Counted from the stretch's first letter, positions 10,855 to 24,897 are shown. The stretch is DNA of 64,000 nt from Aquila chrysaetos chrysaetos (GCF_900496995.4 NC_044023.1:23134453-23198452), one strand, 5' to 3'. The notes: generated by a model from the letters alone, not told the origin. Translations and numbers: made by a program.

Positions 10855-10925
10855 GCTCCTGCTCCCATTGAAATCAGTAGGAGGTCTGTCATTGCCTTCA
10901 GTGAGTGCTGGACCGGATCCAGATT
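10855..10925. repeat. Old amniote interspersed-repeat relic
   Basis: The segment CTCCCATTGAAATCAGTAGG, followed by CATTGCCTTCAGTGAGTGC and GGACCGGATCC, resembles a widespread amniote repeat with CCCATTGAAGTCAATGGGAG-like blocks and a terminal GGATCAGGCC. I do not recall its family name with certainty. Confidence 0.35.
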
Positions 10926-13900
10926 TCACATCATAGTATGCATTATTCCATAGGATTAAAGAGGTGCAGGGAGTGGGATTCCTCTCCCTCGCTGATCTCT
11001 ACCGCTTAGACGTTTGCCTCGGAGCCGGCCAGGACACGAGGCACCCGACCTGGTTTCGGTGTCCACCCACGGAGGAGACGAGCGGCTTTTTCTCCGCGGC
11101 AGCTGCGACGGCCGTACGAGCAACAGCCGCGGCGGTGCCAAAATATAACGCTCCCGAAGGTCAGCTGAGGCTGGGGTGCTGCTCTGGGGGTGCAGGTTAA
11201 ACGTGAGGCGCCGGGCAGCCCCAGAGCATACCTGGGCAACCCCCCCCGCCTTGAAGGAGCGTACCTGGGTGGTGTGGGGACAAGGCGGGCGGGCAGCCAG
11301 CGATTCCCCAATTGTTGCCTGTACAGTCAAAGCGCCCGACCCCACCAGCGCGCCGGAGCCCCGGTTCGCGCGCAAAAAAGCCCGAGCGCGCCCCGGGGAG
11401 CCTCGGAGGAGGCCCCGGCTCTGCGAGACGCCGGTCGGGAGTCGGTTGGGGAGGGGTTTTTCTCTGGTTCTTGATTTCAAACAAGCGTTTGACCTCAAAG
11501 CCGTAAGCGGCTGCTCTGGGGCTGAATTCCCCTTGTGGTGTGGGAGGAGGGCTCCTCGGGGCACCGCCGCGGCTACGAGCGTGGATCCCGCCGGGGCCCT
11601 GCCCGTCCCCGTCCCCGTCGGGCATCCGTCCCCGGCGGCCGGGCTCTTGGGTGGAGGATGACTCAGGACCCGGTGCAGGAAGGGCTGTGGAAGGAGAGGG
11701 CGGCGGTGCCCACCCCCCCACCCCCACCAAGTGGTTCTGGGGAACTGAAGCAATCTGTTTATCATGGAAAAACTGCTCTTTGCAGCAATTCAAATGGAAA
11801 CTTCCCAGAATGACTGTTGCAGAGCTTTCCCCTTGAATCACCCGGCCTCCGAAGAGCCGCTTTCGAAGACGATGCCCTCGGGAAAGCTGTCATCGGCCTC
11901 GGCCGCCGCCGCCGCGGCTCCCTCCCTGCAGCACGCAGCCGGTCTCGGTCTCTCCTCGGGGCCGTTTCTATCACAGCATCTCTGCTGGGTTCGGCGGGAT
12001 GGCAGTGTCTGGTGAGCGAAAGCAGGTCCAGGAGCACAGGAGCCCCTGAAGGCCACGGGCCGGGGCTCAGCTCGGGGTCTGAGCCCGGCTTTTGGTCTGC
12101 AGACCACAGCAGGGGCTTGCCCCACGAGGGACAGGTAGGTGACCGCCAGCGCAGAGGCATCCCACAAGCTGCACCGCTTGGTTTTGGAGGACAGAAGGCC
12201 AGAGGATGCTGGTGGGCCCCACCACCCCACACCAGGTGCTAGAAGTCTTTAGGGGCGATGGGCACCCTGCTCGCCCCAATTCGGGGACCACCCCGGGATG
12301 GAGGCTCTGACAGCAGCATCTGCTGCCGTCTCGCAAAGGCTATTTGCCTGTTTTCCCTGCCCGCTGGCTGCCCGTCACTCTTTCCATGGTTTAAATGAGT
12401 GTCCAAAGGTCATGGAGAATTCAGCCTCTGCCTGGCGGCTCACGTAGCCGAATGAATAAGGAGTGAGTGTGCGACGCCTGACTCAATCCGATCCCGCGTG
12501 CAAACCTGCCGGGTGCTTTGCGTCCCGTGCTGACACGGCCGCTGCAAAACCCGTGCTGGCGAAGAGCGTGGAGCACGCGCGTTGCCCGCCGCGCCGTGCC
12601 CGCAGCCCACGTGCCCTGCGCGAGACCCCTCGCCCACCACGCGGCCCCCGAGGGATGCTCCCGGGCGGCCGGTCCCCGGCAGCGGGCAGGACGGCGGGCG
12701 CACCGCCTCCGCCGCGAGGCGTTTCTGGGCCGGCGTAACCACAGCCGCGTGTAAAGCTCTGAGTCGTCAGCCTCGCAGATTGGGAAAAGATACGAAGGAG
12801 CCGGGTGTCGCAAGGGGTGGGCGGCCACGGAGCCGGGCAGGGGCAGGTTACGGCACCCCAGTAATCCCCGCCGCCGGCCCGGCAAAGCTGCCGGGGATTT
12901 TTCTGCATTTATTCCTGTCGTCCCCGCGGTGCTCGTCCCCACAGTAACTGAGCGGCCCCGCACCGCAGCGCCCGGTGACGTCCTCGGTCCCCGGGCGGGA
13001 GCCGAGGACCTGCGCGGCCCGTACCGCACCCCAGCACCTCGGTGGGGCAGACGACCCCGAGGACGGCTTTCCTGCGCTTCAGAGCACGTCGAGTTCTCGC
13101 CGTGTCTCTGCAGCCCTGGGAAAACGAACGAGAGCTGCCGGCCGAGGGCACGGCACAGCTGGGCAGGCGTGGGGCTGGCCAGGACCTGGCAGGAGCTCGT
13201 TCGGGGCGAGGGACGGCCGGTGGCACGGGTTCGTCCCCACGGCCGGTGGCAGACGCTCGTCCCCGGTGTCCGCGGCAGGCGGTCGCACGCCGGGGCTCGC
13301 GGGATGCGTTGGTGCGAACGCCGTGCCGGCAGCCGGCTGGGCACCTGCTCCGGCAACGCCATAGCGCTGCCACACGTGTGACGAGCAGGAGCCGCGGCTG
13401 CTGCGTGCGTGCTGGCGAGGCATTAACCACAGAGGGGTTTTCCAGCTGCAGCCGGGCTCTGGCAAACACCTGGGCACTTGAGGTCAGGAGGCATTTGCCA
13501 CGGGAGCTTTCTGAACCCAGCAGTGAGGCAAAGGTGTTTTTTAAGGAGACCGGTAAGACCGAGATCTCTGCGCAGATCCTGGAGCAACTCGGAAGATGAG
13601 TCAAAGGATTCCTGAAACGATTACAGCTGTGAGGTGCAGCAGCACCGACACATCCACTGTCAGCAGCACTGCCAGGCTCCCTCGGCCAGCTGCTCGCGCT
13701 TTCCATGTAATAAGAGGTATTAGGCAATTTCCCATTAAAAATGTTTATGGGAATATATAAATATTCACTTATACAGAAATTGCCTGGCCCTTTATGCACA
13801 GAGTGGTAGCGAGAGTGACTTGAATTGTTATAAATCTATCAAGAAACTTGAGACGGAGCCTGCCGCACAGCAAGGAGATGGATGTCCTGGAGCCCCGGTG

Positions 13901-15638
13901 GGGGCTGAGGTCCTCCAGGCGCCGGGATGGCAGCCGGTGTGGGTACGTACGCCGGGAAGACCCTGCTCAGTAGGGTGTAGCACCCCTCCGAGCAGGACAG
14001 GGCCACCACGGGACCTGTGCCATGTCCCTCGGCACCCAGCCGCCAGGCAGTGTGGGCTGGGTTTTCCCTCGTGTGATTTTCCGATGGCCGCAGGAAAAGC
14101 ATGCACAGACCCGATCTGGATTAAATCAAAGGAATTTTTTTTTTTTCATTTGCTGTTTTACGCACTGACCACCAAACCACATCCTTCGAGCCTGAGCCCA
14201 GTGCAATGAAACAAAAACTAGGCCAGGGCTTTTTGCTCTTTTTTTTTTTTTTTTCCCTTTCTTTTCCCTTAGTGCATCAGTTGGGTGCAAAGCTGGCAGG
14301 CGCCTCTCCTCCAGCCCCTCCGCTCCCCACAGGGTGCAGCGCATCCCCACGGACAGCCCCCTCCCAGGGCAGCCCGGCATTTCCCCCACCCCGATTACGC
14401 CAAGCGAACCACTTGCAGCTCCACGTGAAATCTGGGAACTATCCAGATTATGTCCACTGAGCACAGCGTCAGTGGGGAACAGATATAGAGGAATAATAAG
14501 TAATGACGTCCTGGCAGGTCGTGTTGTCGGGACCTAATAAGATGCAACGTGGGGATTGTACTTAGCTCTCACCCGACTGCATTAAGCAGCCGAGTGTTTT
14601 ACAGCCTGACCATGAGATCGGAGCAAACCGGAGGGGACCTGTCGGCAAAAAGCCCCCGGCTGCTGGCAGGAGTGGTGGCCGCAGCGTGGCACCGGTCCCC
14701 GGTCAGCATGTCGAGAGCAGGGCTTGCATCAGTTGCGATCTGCCTGCATAGGGAAGTTCTCACGTTTACAGAACAGAGAGCAGCTTTATTGTTTTATTTT
14801 GCAAACCAAAACCAGCCGGGAGTTTCTGAAGTGTCTGCCATCCCCGCAGAGAGCTGTTTAGTCATGCCTGGTGTGTATGCATGTGAGACAGAGTGTAGGG
14901 GAGGGAGTCTCTAGGACTTTGCAAAGATTAAAGATTTATGCTGACCCTTGAATCTGATCCAAGGCTACTAATCTGCCCTGATCCTATCATCTGCTCAGGG
15001 TGGATCTATTTCACTTTCCTTTATGGTACTCCTGACTCACTCCACTCCCACTCCAGGCCAGCCCAGTGGGAATGGGAAGCACTACCACATATTTGTTTGG
15101 GTTTGCATTTAAAGCTCTGGACCTGTAGTGGGTGCAGCTCATAAAGGAAACCAGTGTGGATAAGATATGGGTGAGCTGAATGCTTGGAAACCACTCCCAA
15201 ACACAAGCTGAAGTGGTTTGAAATCAAGGTGGAGTGATGTACAGAAGGCACAATACTTGGCAGCTACGCCCAACGTGTGAGAAAGACATTTAAATCCAAG
15301 GTGGTAAGGAAGGCAGGGCATCCAACGTGCTTCCGAGGGAGACGGCTCCTTGCCTTGCAGGATCTGTAATGCCAGGTGTAACCTCTCCAGCAGAGAACTG
15401 GATATCGACCCTCTCCATCTGTGCACCCACCCTCTCCGACTGCACTTTGCACCCCTGCGAGACCTCCTGTGGGAAGCCGTGCCGGGGGTACTGCTCATGC
15501 CCTGGCACTGCTCCGCCTGGGAAATGGCTTGCTTGCACTCCATCACCCCGTCCTGAAACGCTCCTGATGGCTGCTGGGGATTTAGTATGAAAAGCAAAGT
15601 GTAGAGGGAAAACACAGACTTGATTTTGTGGAGGGCAG

Positions 15639-15658
15639 AATAAATCTCCTCTGCCCTT

Positions 15659-15689
<31 letters not shown>
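15639..15689 (+). repeat. AATAAA plus A29 tract: possible retroposed 3' end
   Basis: AATAAA (15639-15644) is followed 16 bases later by an uninterrupted run of 29 A (15661-15689), the spacing of a polyadenylated mRNA copied back into the genome. Upstream sequence (about 15.1-15.6 kb) has no open frame I recognise, and I could not find target-site duplications by eye. It could instead be a simple A-tract beside a chance hexamer. Confidence 0.4.
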
Positions 15690-15691
<2 letters not shown>

Positions 15692-18600
15692 TGTGGCAGA
15701 AAGAGAAATAGGAGCTTTCCACTCTCCCCCCGCCAGCTCTCCTCTGCCTCAGCCACACGTGTCAGACTTGGTCTGGAGGAAGGCCGCGGATGCCAGAGCA
15801 GCTCGGCCCGCGTGCCAGCCGGGCTGGGGATGGATAACACCCGCCCGGGCACCGCCGGCGGTACCGGAGCCACGGGCAGACAAGCAAACAGTATCAGTCG
15901 TACGGACCTGGCCCGAGGCTGAACTGACCAGGAGATGAAGAGCGCGGTGTATCCTATTTCAGATCCCCTGGGACATCCTGTTCTCCTGATAACTGATGAA
16001 ATGTAAATATAGCAAATGCAAAGCGAGGCACTTTCCTGCCATGCCTTGCTCAGGCTGCATATAGAAAGGGGCTGAAACCTAGCAGCGCAGTTGGAAACAC
16101 CCATCTGCAACTGTGAAATAGGCATCATGCTTTATTTTTAGTTTAAAATGAAGTTCCTGTTTGTAAGGCCAGAAGAGTTACAGGAAAAAAAAAGATGAAG
16201 CGGGATCATTTACTGCTATTTTTCTTTTCACGTGTCCTTCCTTCCTTCCTCCTTCCTGAGAAATAGGATGTAGCACATCGCCGTTCCAGGCTGCAGTGTT
16301 CGCTCGCAGGAACGCTGGTTTCTGATCCCTCCGAAGAGGCCCATTACGCCTTGTGTAACAAAAGACACCAGTCTCCCAACCACGCCAATTATCCTTGATT
16401 TCTAGTTGCTACATGAAGGCGCTTATCTCATGTAAATGAAATGCCGTCTTCACACTGACTCGCACTTCCTTTCTCTTTCATCAGAGTTTTGGGCTGCCCC
16501 TGCCAGGCGGGGGTGAAGGGCAGGTCAGGCAGCGGGACTGGGATCTCTCCCCATCTGATCAGCCGAATCCCCCTCCTCCCCGGGCAGCTGATCAGACCCA
16601 GCAGCGATGGGGTAGACCGAAACAACGGGAAGAATTTGGTCAGGTCAGCCAAATGAGCCTTTTTAACTAGCAAAGCCGAGCGCTAATTAGTCTGGTGTCT
16701 AACTCCTTGACCCGGCACCCAGGCTGTGCATTTCTCCTTCAGGTGGGGGTCACCCAGGCGCCGCGGAAGGAGAGCCGCAGGGATGCGTTTTGGCAGGCGC
16801 CCACATGTTTTTCTCCTTCCCGTGCCCCAGAAGGGAAAGGTAATTGCGAGCTGACAGGAGGGAGACTGCGAGCTGCTGATGGGAAATCCCAGCTGAGGGG
16901 TTTCAAGGGCGGTGGGAGCTTTGGCGTATGGATTAGGTTGCTTATATATACTATAGCGTGAAGGAAACAGGCGGTTTGGCTAATTCCCTTGCACTTTAAT
17001 AAAGTAGGATTTGTCTGGTGGGAAAGCGTAACAGTAGGATTTAAGCTGTTTGAGTCTCATGACTGGTGCTCGCCTAGCAGGATGGGAAGAAGGGATGCAT
17101 CGTTTGCATTCTGTCTCTCCTATGTTCCCGTGTTTTTAAACATGATTTCTGAGTGCCCACAGCTTTGGATGAGCTTTATTTGGGATTAAGTTTATTTTAA
17201 AAATCCATATGCAGATACCCGCACCAAATTCTGTAGCCCAGTTTTTCAGAAACCAGAGTGCCCCGCATCTAGGGAGAACCAAGATTGTCACTTGGTTTGT
17301 AAGTGCCTTATGTCAAGACTCACATGAACTGCAGAAAGGTAAAGAGGGGGATGGACAGTACACAGAGGGAGAAGGGGCAAATTAATATCTGGTACAGCCT
17401 CTGTAGAGAAACTAGATCCTTCTGGGTTTAGTGAGAAAAGCCCCAATGGAAATTTTAAATCTGGATCTGCATCAAATCCTCAAAGTTCAGGGAGTTTAGA
17501 ACACGGAGTTCGGTCCAGTCCGTCATGCATCAGAGCTATCTGCAAAATTTACATCCTAACATTTTTTTCCAGTGACGAATTCTGCCAAAGATGCGTGCTT
17601 GGATGTGAGGTATTTTTCTTCTTTTTCATCCCTTTGCTAATTTAATTCCCAGATCTAAATCAAATTTTTCCATCTTAGGCTTCCATGAGCTGGGATGCAT
17701 TGTTTGCAGCTATGAAGCTGTTACGGCTGTGTTATGCCCTGTACTGCATGTTGAGACGTTGGAGGTATTTACCTGCCTGCAATAGCAACGACCGAGCAAA
17801 GGGGAGGCCTCAAGGTTAGGCACTGGGCTGGTTTATTGCCAAATGGAGTCAAAGTTTTCTGATGTGCTAGTGAGCAAACCATTACATTGCTCCTGCCCTT
17901 CTTTTACTCATTATTAAAAGTGGATAAAACCCAACCGATTATTGGGATATTCACAAATACGCCATTGATGAGGGCCCTAAGCAACCAGGAAGATTTTCTG
18001 AGGAGCCTTGAAGCAGCAAGGCACAGAAGCCACATGCTGGGCTCTCCCTTATTTTTATTCTTTTTTGTTTTCTTGGTTGTAGAATAAGAGCTAATCACAG
18101 TGATGCTCTCCAGCAGGCTTTTGTGTATGGCATTAAAGTAAAATCCTAAATTCCCTTTCCTGCTCGTGCATATAAAGCAGGAGGAACTAGGATGGCTGCA
18201 GATTATTTCTATTTTCAGATGATTTAGCCAAAGAGAAAATAACTGGATGGCTGGAAGAAGGAGCATTTGATAGGAAATAACCTTGGAGCGCAGCTCTCTG
18301 ACATGATGGTGTGCAAGGTGCCCAGCTTCCTGAGATGACTGTGCTCCATGAAATGCCAATGGGGAAAATAACTTCCAGCGGAGATGATAAAGGACAATAA
18401 AGACAACCAGATCACACAGAATCCAATGCAAGAGAGACTGCAGAGCGGGCTGGGTGCTCCCTTCTGCTCCTCTGCACCTGATCAAGAAATGGTTTCAGCA
18501 TTGACATACGTAAAGTTCCTCCTGTTCAGTTTTGGACTCTGACTAGGTGCTGAGGCAATGAGTCGAGTATTTGGCTGGTGTAAATCAGTGCAGCTCAACT

Positions 18601-18824
18601 GACTTGGTCGTGTTGTACCTGTAGATGTGTTGCTTCTTCCTCCACCGGGAAGATGTCGGCCACTCCCTCACTGCAAGGCAAGAGCGTGGGCAGCTTCTCC
18701 ACGCCGATGCTGTAGGACCGCAGCAGAGTGATACCTGAGCAAAAACTCACACCTCCTCGCGCATCACTTCATAGTATCTGGTCTGTAGCCCGCAAGTGAA
18801 ACTACAGCTCCCAACACCTGGGAT

Positions 18825-18950
18825 CTGTGCCTGACTGGCTGCCTGCTACCTTTGGGCATGTCGCTTCTCCCGTCTCTGCCTCAGCTTCCCCAAGTGTACG
18901 ACGCTTTATGAAGGACTTTGAATATCACTGAGTAAAAAGCATTAAATGAG
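18825..18950 (+). repeat. MIR/CORE-SINE-like relic
   Basis: CTACCTTTGGGCATGTCGCT and GTCTCTGCCTCAGCTTCCCC match, in order and spacing, the MIR core GTGACCTTGGGCAAGTCACT and CTCTGTGCCTCAGTTTCC. The downstream AAGCATTAAATGAG resembles the MIR tail region. This is an old, pre-avian insertion, judged from a remembered consensus. Confidence 0.6.
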
Positions 18951-19340
18951 ATCGTCTTGTCCTTCTGGCCTGATGTACGTTATACAGCCACTGTGGCTGG
19001 GAATAAACATCCCTCTGTTTCCCTCGTTTCACAGTGACACCCAGTTCCCAGGATTATCTCCCCCTTTGTCTGTGACAACACTGGAGAAAAAAACCTCAAA
19101 GATGTTCACGCCGTGGAGATCGGGGCTGACACATGGACATCACGTCGCTGTTTGTGTCCATTCATCTCTCGTTAACAGCTTACCGTAGATCAACCACCTT
19201 GCTTTGGAATTATGATGTGCAATAAAAGAAGATTTGCTGGACCCCACGGTGCCCATGTGCCCGGGGAGTGCTGGGGTGTGGGTGCCACCACTGCCGGGCC
19301 GGGGGGGCCATGCTGCGCAGGGACCCCAGTCCTGGGTGAG

Positions 19341-19376
19341 GGCGAGGATGAAGGCGAGGGCGAGGATGAAGGTGAG
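19341..19376. repeat. 18-bp tandem duplication
   Basis: Two copies of GGCGAGGATGAAGGYGAG, differing at one base, with a partial copy upstream. Confidence 0.8.
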
Positions 19377-22300
19377 GGCATGTTTGAAGGCTTTGGGCGA
19401 GGAGGACAGTTTTGGTGAGGTTGCATCCCCCTCTGCTGGAACATCCAAGCAAAGGCAGAAGAACACCCGCCGGCCAGGGAGAAAACTGAGGTGAGAAAAA
19501 AAGAAAATAAATGTGTAAAGAAAGCAAATGAGCCCCGGTCCCCTGGGGTCCGCAGGGGACGTCGCGGGCAGCCAGCCTCATCTGTAGCGGGGGGTTCGTC
19601 CGCTGCTGGCCGCGATGAGAGGGCTCTTGTCGGGGACGATCAGGCCCTCTGTGGAAATAAGGACCACGTCTTGTTTGTGCCAGGCGTAATCCCACTCCCC
19701 GTCACGGGAATGGGCGAGTGGGGCAGGGGCAGCGATGCCGGCTGCTGGCAAATACGCACCGCCGCTGGTCAGCAAGAGGGGAGATGGACGGAGAGGAGCT
19801 GGGCACTGGGCGTCCCCGTAGGATGGACCTGCTCAGGGGTCTGGGACACCGCGCTGGGTGACACCATGGGTCAGGCAGGTCCTGACTACGTGGCAGGCTC
19901 TGACAGCAGGCAGAGAATAGTGAGTGTAGCTAAGCAGAATTGCACAAAGACAGTGCTTTGATGCTGGATTCAAAGCTGCTTCGTAGCCCAGGTGGTGCCG
20001 AGGGGCCGTGGCTGACGGGTACTGAGGTGCAAAACACCTTGGTGGGACTTAAATATGTAAGGAAACCTGAACCGTAGGCACCTAAATTTGTCAGGAAGGG
20101 TGCTGCAGAGCTGCCTGTGGTTTCTTGCCAAGCAGCTGGTAGGGAGCCCTACTTCGGAGGTTGGAGAAAATGCCTCCGGCTGGCCCATCCCTGCGGGTCA
20201 CCTCTTGTCCTCCACGCCGGGAAGGCAGACACCGGCAGCTGTCGGGCACAGAGCGGCGTGTCAGCGGCGAAGGCAGCCGGCGCTCTGGGGAAACAGGCAG
20301 CAGCGAGAGATGCACCGAGCAGCGGCAGGGAGCGGGTTTCATTTCTAGGCATGGCTGTATGGAGGCACTTTGGCGTAAGGGCAGCTCCCCTGGGCCTGGC
20401 ACCCTCTCCCACCGGGCTGCGAGGGCAGGCGGCTCCCCTACCCCGAGCACCGCTGTGGGAGCTCGTTTTTCCTCTCTGCCAGCCCAGGCGGGGTGGGACG
20501 CAGGGCTCGTGGTAGCCCCAAGCAGGGCGGGTGACTGTGGCAGCAGCAGCGGCTTGCCACCGTGGCTCCATCTGCGTGGTGCCGCTGTGTCTCCGTGGGC
20601 ATGGTGCCTGGGTGGGTGGCTCATGGCTCAGCCTAACCGAGAACCTCTGCGAGGTTGCTGCTTTGGGCTTCCCTCTGGTGCTGGCTTCCTCTAAATTTGG
20701 TAGCACATGTGTCTGCACAGAGCTGGAGGTTCAGGGCTCTATGCCCTTCTTTCAGAGGCTCACTCGGAGACTGTTTGTGCTTAGACTTAACACTGGAAGA
20801 ATGGTTTTGTTTCTTTTTGGATTTAAAATCGAAATTACAGAAAGGGTGAAATGCGGTGACTGAGCTGGCGAAGGCCCTGACTGTGCAATAAATCTGCAAG
20901 CATGGGCCTGGCTTTTGTGCAGGGGTCTGTGCAGGTGCCAAGGTCTCTGCTAATAAATCTGACTGGAGGACCAGGAGGAAACTTTTTTTAACTTACTGCT
21001 AACAGCAGGCTCTTTTTTAACCATCATTTTTTCCCCCGCTCCCTTCTGCTGATTCATGCTCCTGCTGTTTCGCCACGGGGAGACGCCAGCATTCCTGAAG
21101 GTCATCACTTGCATGCAGCAGCTCACACTGCAAAGTGTTTGCCAGCATCTACCAAATCAAAATGCTAAAACGACTCGGATCATTTATATTTTCACTGTCA
21201 GTGACGGAAAATCTTACAGCTTGCCAGCCTTGTAGCTGCCACGTTTCCAGTCTGCTAGACTACTAGAAGGTAAGGATGTGCATGAAAGGTAACGCCTCCC
21301 AACAAACCCGACACCAGGTCATCTCAGTGGCACGACAGCCTGCAGATTTTCACCTATAGGCAGTCCTCCTAGAGATTTGGAAAACCTAGGGTCCAAGCAA
21401 GCACCCCTCTGACATACCAGTCTGTCTCTCAGAAAAACAAGCAAGACACTGGGAAATCAGATACTTCTGCTCACGTCAGGAGTCACGCCACTGCCTGCAG
21501 CCCCAGGGTCCCTGGGGAAGTAGGGCTGTGCTTCCCTCACTGGCACCTCCCTCCCCTTCTGTCTTTCTCCTCCCCAGTGCCTTGAAGACTTTATGCTGTC
21601 CTGGGCTGCAGAAAAGAGGCAGGACTGAAAGGCATGCTAGCAGCATGCAAACATCTCTAAGAAAATAAGAGTTATGTTTTAGTTCTCAAGGCGTGTCTCC
21701 CTCTTAATGGCAAAGGAATATTTCTGGTTTAGCTCAAGCAATAATAGCACAATAGACATGTTTCTTTTTCAGGAAAGCTGTGGGGAAGACACAGTGAAAT
21801 CCTTCCTTCACTTCTTCAGGTTCTTTAGTGAGTATTTATACTGCAGCAGTACCAAAAAGTCTTGCAAATGAGCAATCCCTGAGTAAAACTATGGGAAGAC
21901 AGTGTTACAGGCTGTGCGGTAGACTTAGGAACCACCAGTTACTTTAATGTCCATCTCTTTAGAGGTGACCGCTAACCTTATCCTTTCCTTTAAGCATTTG
22001 TAACATAAGGATGACACATATCTCATACATGCTATCATCTGCCTTTGTTTCTTTTGCTAATATTTTAAGTGGGACTTGAAAATGCAGAGCTGGAAATAGC
22101 CCCCACCTGCTGATGCTGCGGAGCCAGGCTCCCAGCCAGGGCCAGTTTGTGCGCACAGGTCCTCCTTAGCTTCCCCAGCTCAGAGAGCTTCTTCCTCCCT
22201 CGGCAAGGGAGGATGCCTGACCTGGAAGGCACCCGCAGTTTCTAAGACATTTTACAAATGGCCGGCTCAGTCCTTCTTGAAAGAAAATCAGTGTCAGAGC

Positions 22301-24897
22301 AAACTGATGACACAAACAGGATGTGTATTTGCCTCCTTGAAGTACAAAATGTGAACTAGCAGAAATGCAAAATCTCGGAGCAATATCGACACTATTATTT
22401 TGCCATGGTTCCTTGCTCAGCAGCAGGGGAAAGTGCCACACAGCAGGCTTCTGCAACTCATCAAATCAATTAGTTTCTTTGTCTGCATCAGCTAGTGGGA
22501 GTAGTCTTTAGCCAAAGACAAATTAAAGAAACGTCCGGTAAGATATTTTGAGAGGAGCTGTCCTATTTTCTCATACTAATGAGAGACTCAGAAATCTGTG
22601 CACAATTTAGCTCATTATTAGAACTAATTGGTGCCAGGCATTCCATCCTCTTTGATACGGCTAACCATGGGTATGAAATTTTCTGAGTTAATGAACCATA
22701 AAATGGATTAAGAACTTTCAAAGTGCAGTTCATATCACAGCTTAATTGGAAGGAGTGTAAGTTGGCTTTTTATGGATACAAAGGAAAGCCATGTTTTGGG
22801 GTGGAAGAGCACATGCACAGCCGCCTTCCCTGCCACTGGGGAGCTGGGAAATTTCTAATTTCAGTGCTGCAGAGTAGTGGCATTTGATGGCAGGCACCTT
22901 CCACGAACGCTCCACAGCACGCCGTGCAGCCGAGAAGGATAGAAATGTTTTTTTTTTTTTTCTCTGCGTGCAGTATTTACCATTGCTCCTGTGTAACGCC
23001 CTGCAGAGAGAAAGCAATTAGTACCGCTCTCCCAAGGTCGCGGGGCTGCCAAGCAGATAAAGGGCCAGTCAGGGTGGTGTGGATCCTCCTGATGTGGCCG
23101 GCATAGCTGATGCCAGACTACTGTGCCCTAGTGTGCGGTCCCAGTGGTTTCATACCAATCTCATTCTGGTTGCTTTTTCACACCTGTTTGACACTAGTCT
23201 GATGAGTAGATTTGTCCCCCCTTTTCTTAATGCAATGGCTTAGAAAAATAATGCAGTGTGCTTTAGAAAATTTTCTTCTGGCAGTGGTGGAGAAGGAGGA
23301 ACCCTTTGCAGGTGTCCCAGACGCAGCATGTAGCATTGGGTCGCAGGATCCCAACGACAAACATAGCTCACACACACCCCTACACCCCTCTCCTCCTGGT
23401 CAGCGCTGATTTGGCACTGTACAATACTGATTAAATACACCCTATTACCTTTTGTGATGTCAATGTTTTCTTGAACAAGCATGGAAAAATCTGAAGCTTT
23501 TCTCCTTTGTAGCAGTAACAGAGTATTTTTTCTTTCATTATCCAAACATTATGAACTTTTATGTTTCATCTGAGGACACAGCAATATATAATTTCATATT
23601 ATTACAGAACTTTGGTAATTTAGGTAATTTGTAATTTAAATAAATGCCAAAGAGTGTACCTATTAAAAATACATTTGGAATGATGTATTGTATCACTGGG
23701 TGAATCCAGTGATTCTCCTCTTGTGTTGTGCAATCTCCAACCCACAGAGAATTTCCAGGAAATGTCTAGACACAGAAAGTGATGATCTGATCCCATTTTT
23801 ATGTGCTCTCTTCTTCTGATACGGCCATCTGCAGACTGGTCCTCCTCAGATGCCAGAAATATCCTGCAAGCCATGGCATCAGTAATTGCATTGCTGTGAG
23901 TGCTCTGCACTGCCGCACTAATGAGTGCAAAGATTCCCAGGGTGCTTATGCAGACAGCTGATGGTGGAAATGGGTAGCAGAGTCGAAATCTAACAGCCTG
24001 AGAAACCCTGTGTGGAACAGTCAACAGAATTATGTACCCAGGTTAGTGCTCAGTGCTGTCTTTCTGAACATAGTGAAAGGCATTTTGGAGAGTCCCATAA
24101 TTTGAGGTGAATGCCAAGAACATACTATTAACATGATATAACAAATTTTATCATTACACAGCTTTTGTTATGCTACACATTATAGCAGGATTTTACTGGG
24201 CGAAATATTCATGGTGTTCAAACACAGACATATGAGAACCTGAAATACTCTGCGACTTCACCAGGCTTGAGAGAACAGACACAGCATCCCCATTTGCTGG
24301 CTCTGGAAGCAGCTGATAGTAAATCACAAGTCTGTTGCCTGAAAACACGCTACAGATGAGAAGAGACTTCCTCTGCACACAATTTGCAGCCCATGTAAAG
24401 TGTCGGTGATATCTTTGCAATACAGGGAGAGGGGGCATCATGTTGTTTTCAGCTATAAAAGTGCTCTCGCACTATTTTGTTCCAGTGGGTGAATTAGCAA
24501 ATTGGATTTGCTCCCAGGAGTAAAATATTCACTTATCATTTCATGGAAAACATGACTGCTGTATAAGATGTGCTGTTGCCTGTTCCACATCTGTTTGCAG
24601 TGAGCTATGACATACACCTCAGGAAGCTTTTATCTCTGAAATAATGATGGACATGCAGAAGCAACTGACCACGCAGACCAGCTCTTAGCTGGCTCTTGTA
24701 ATCTGAGTGCCTTAGCATAGCTTCAACCTTCCGTGAAATTTTGAATGTATAGAAGTGCAAACCACAGTCAGAAAGGGACTTCTGGAGATATTATTCTCCT
24801 GTCCAATTGTGTAACAAACAATTAATAAAGAATATTAAGGGCTGCCAGGTCCTCAGACGAGGAATGAAATATAAACAACAACCCGTTATTTTGCCCC

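Noticed and set aside
10956-11841. Minus-strand frames of 269 and 214 codons
   Set aside because: Low-complexity, GC-driven translations without recognisable motifs, overlapped by plus-strand frames of similar length.
12421-13362. 313-codon open frame on the minus strand in the BHLHE40-ARL8B interval
   Set aside because: It lies in a CpG-rich block where frames on both strands are open together. The translation is Arg/Pro/Ala-rich with no domain, and stop codons are rare there because of base composition.
15139-16128. 329-codon minus-strand frame crossing the A29 tract
   Set aside because: It includes a polyphenylalanine run from the A tract and no domain. It is most likely fortuitous.
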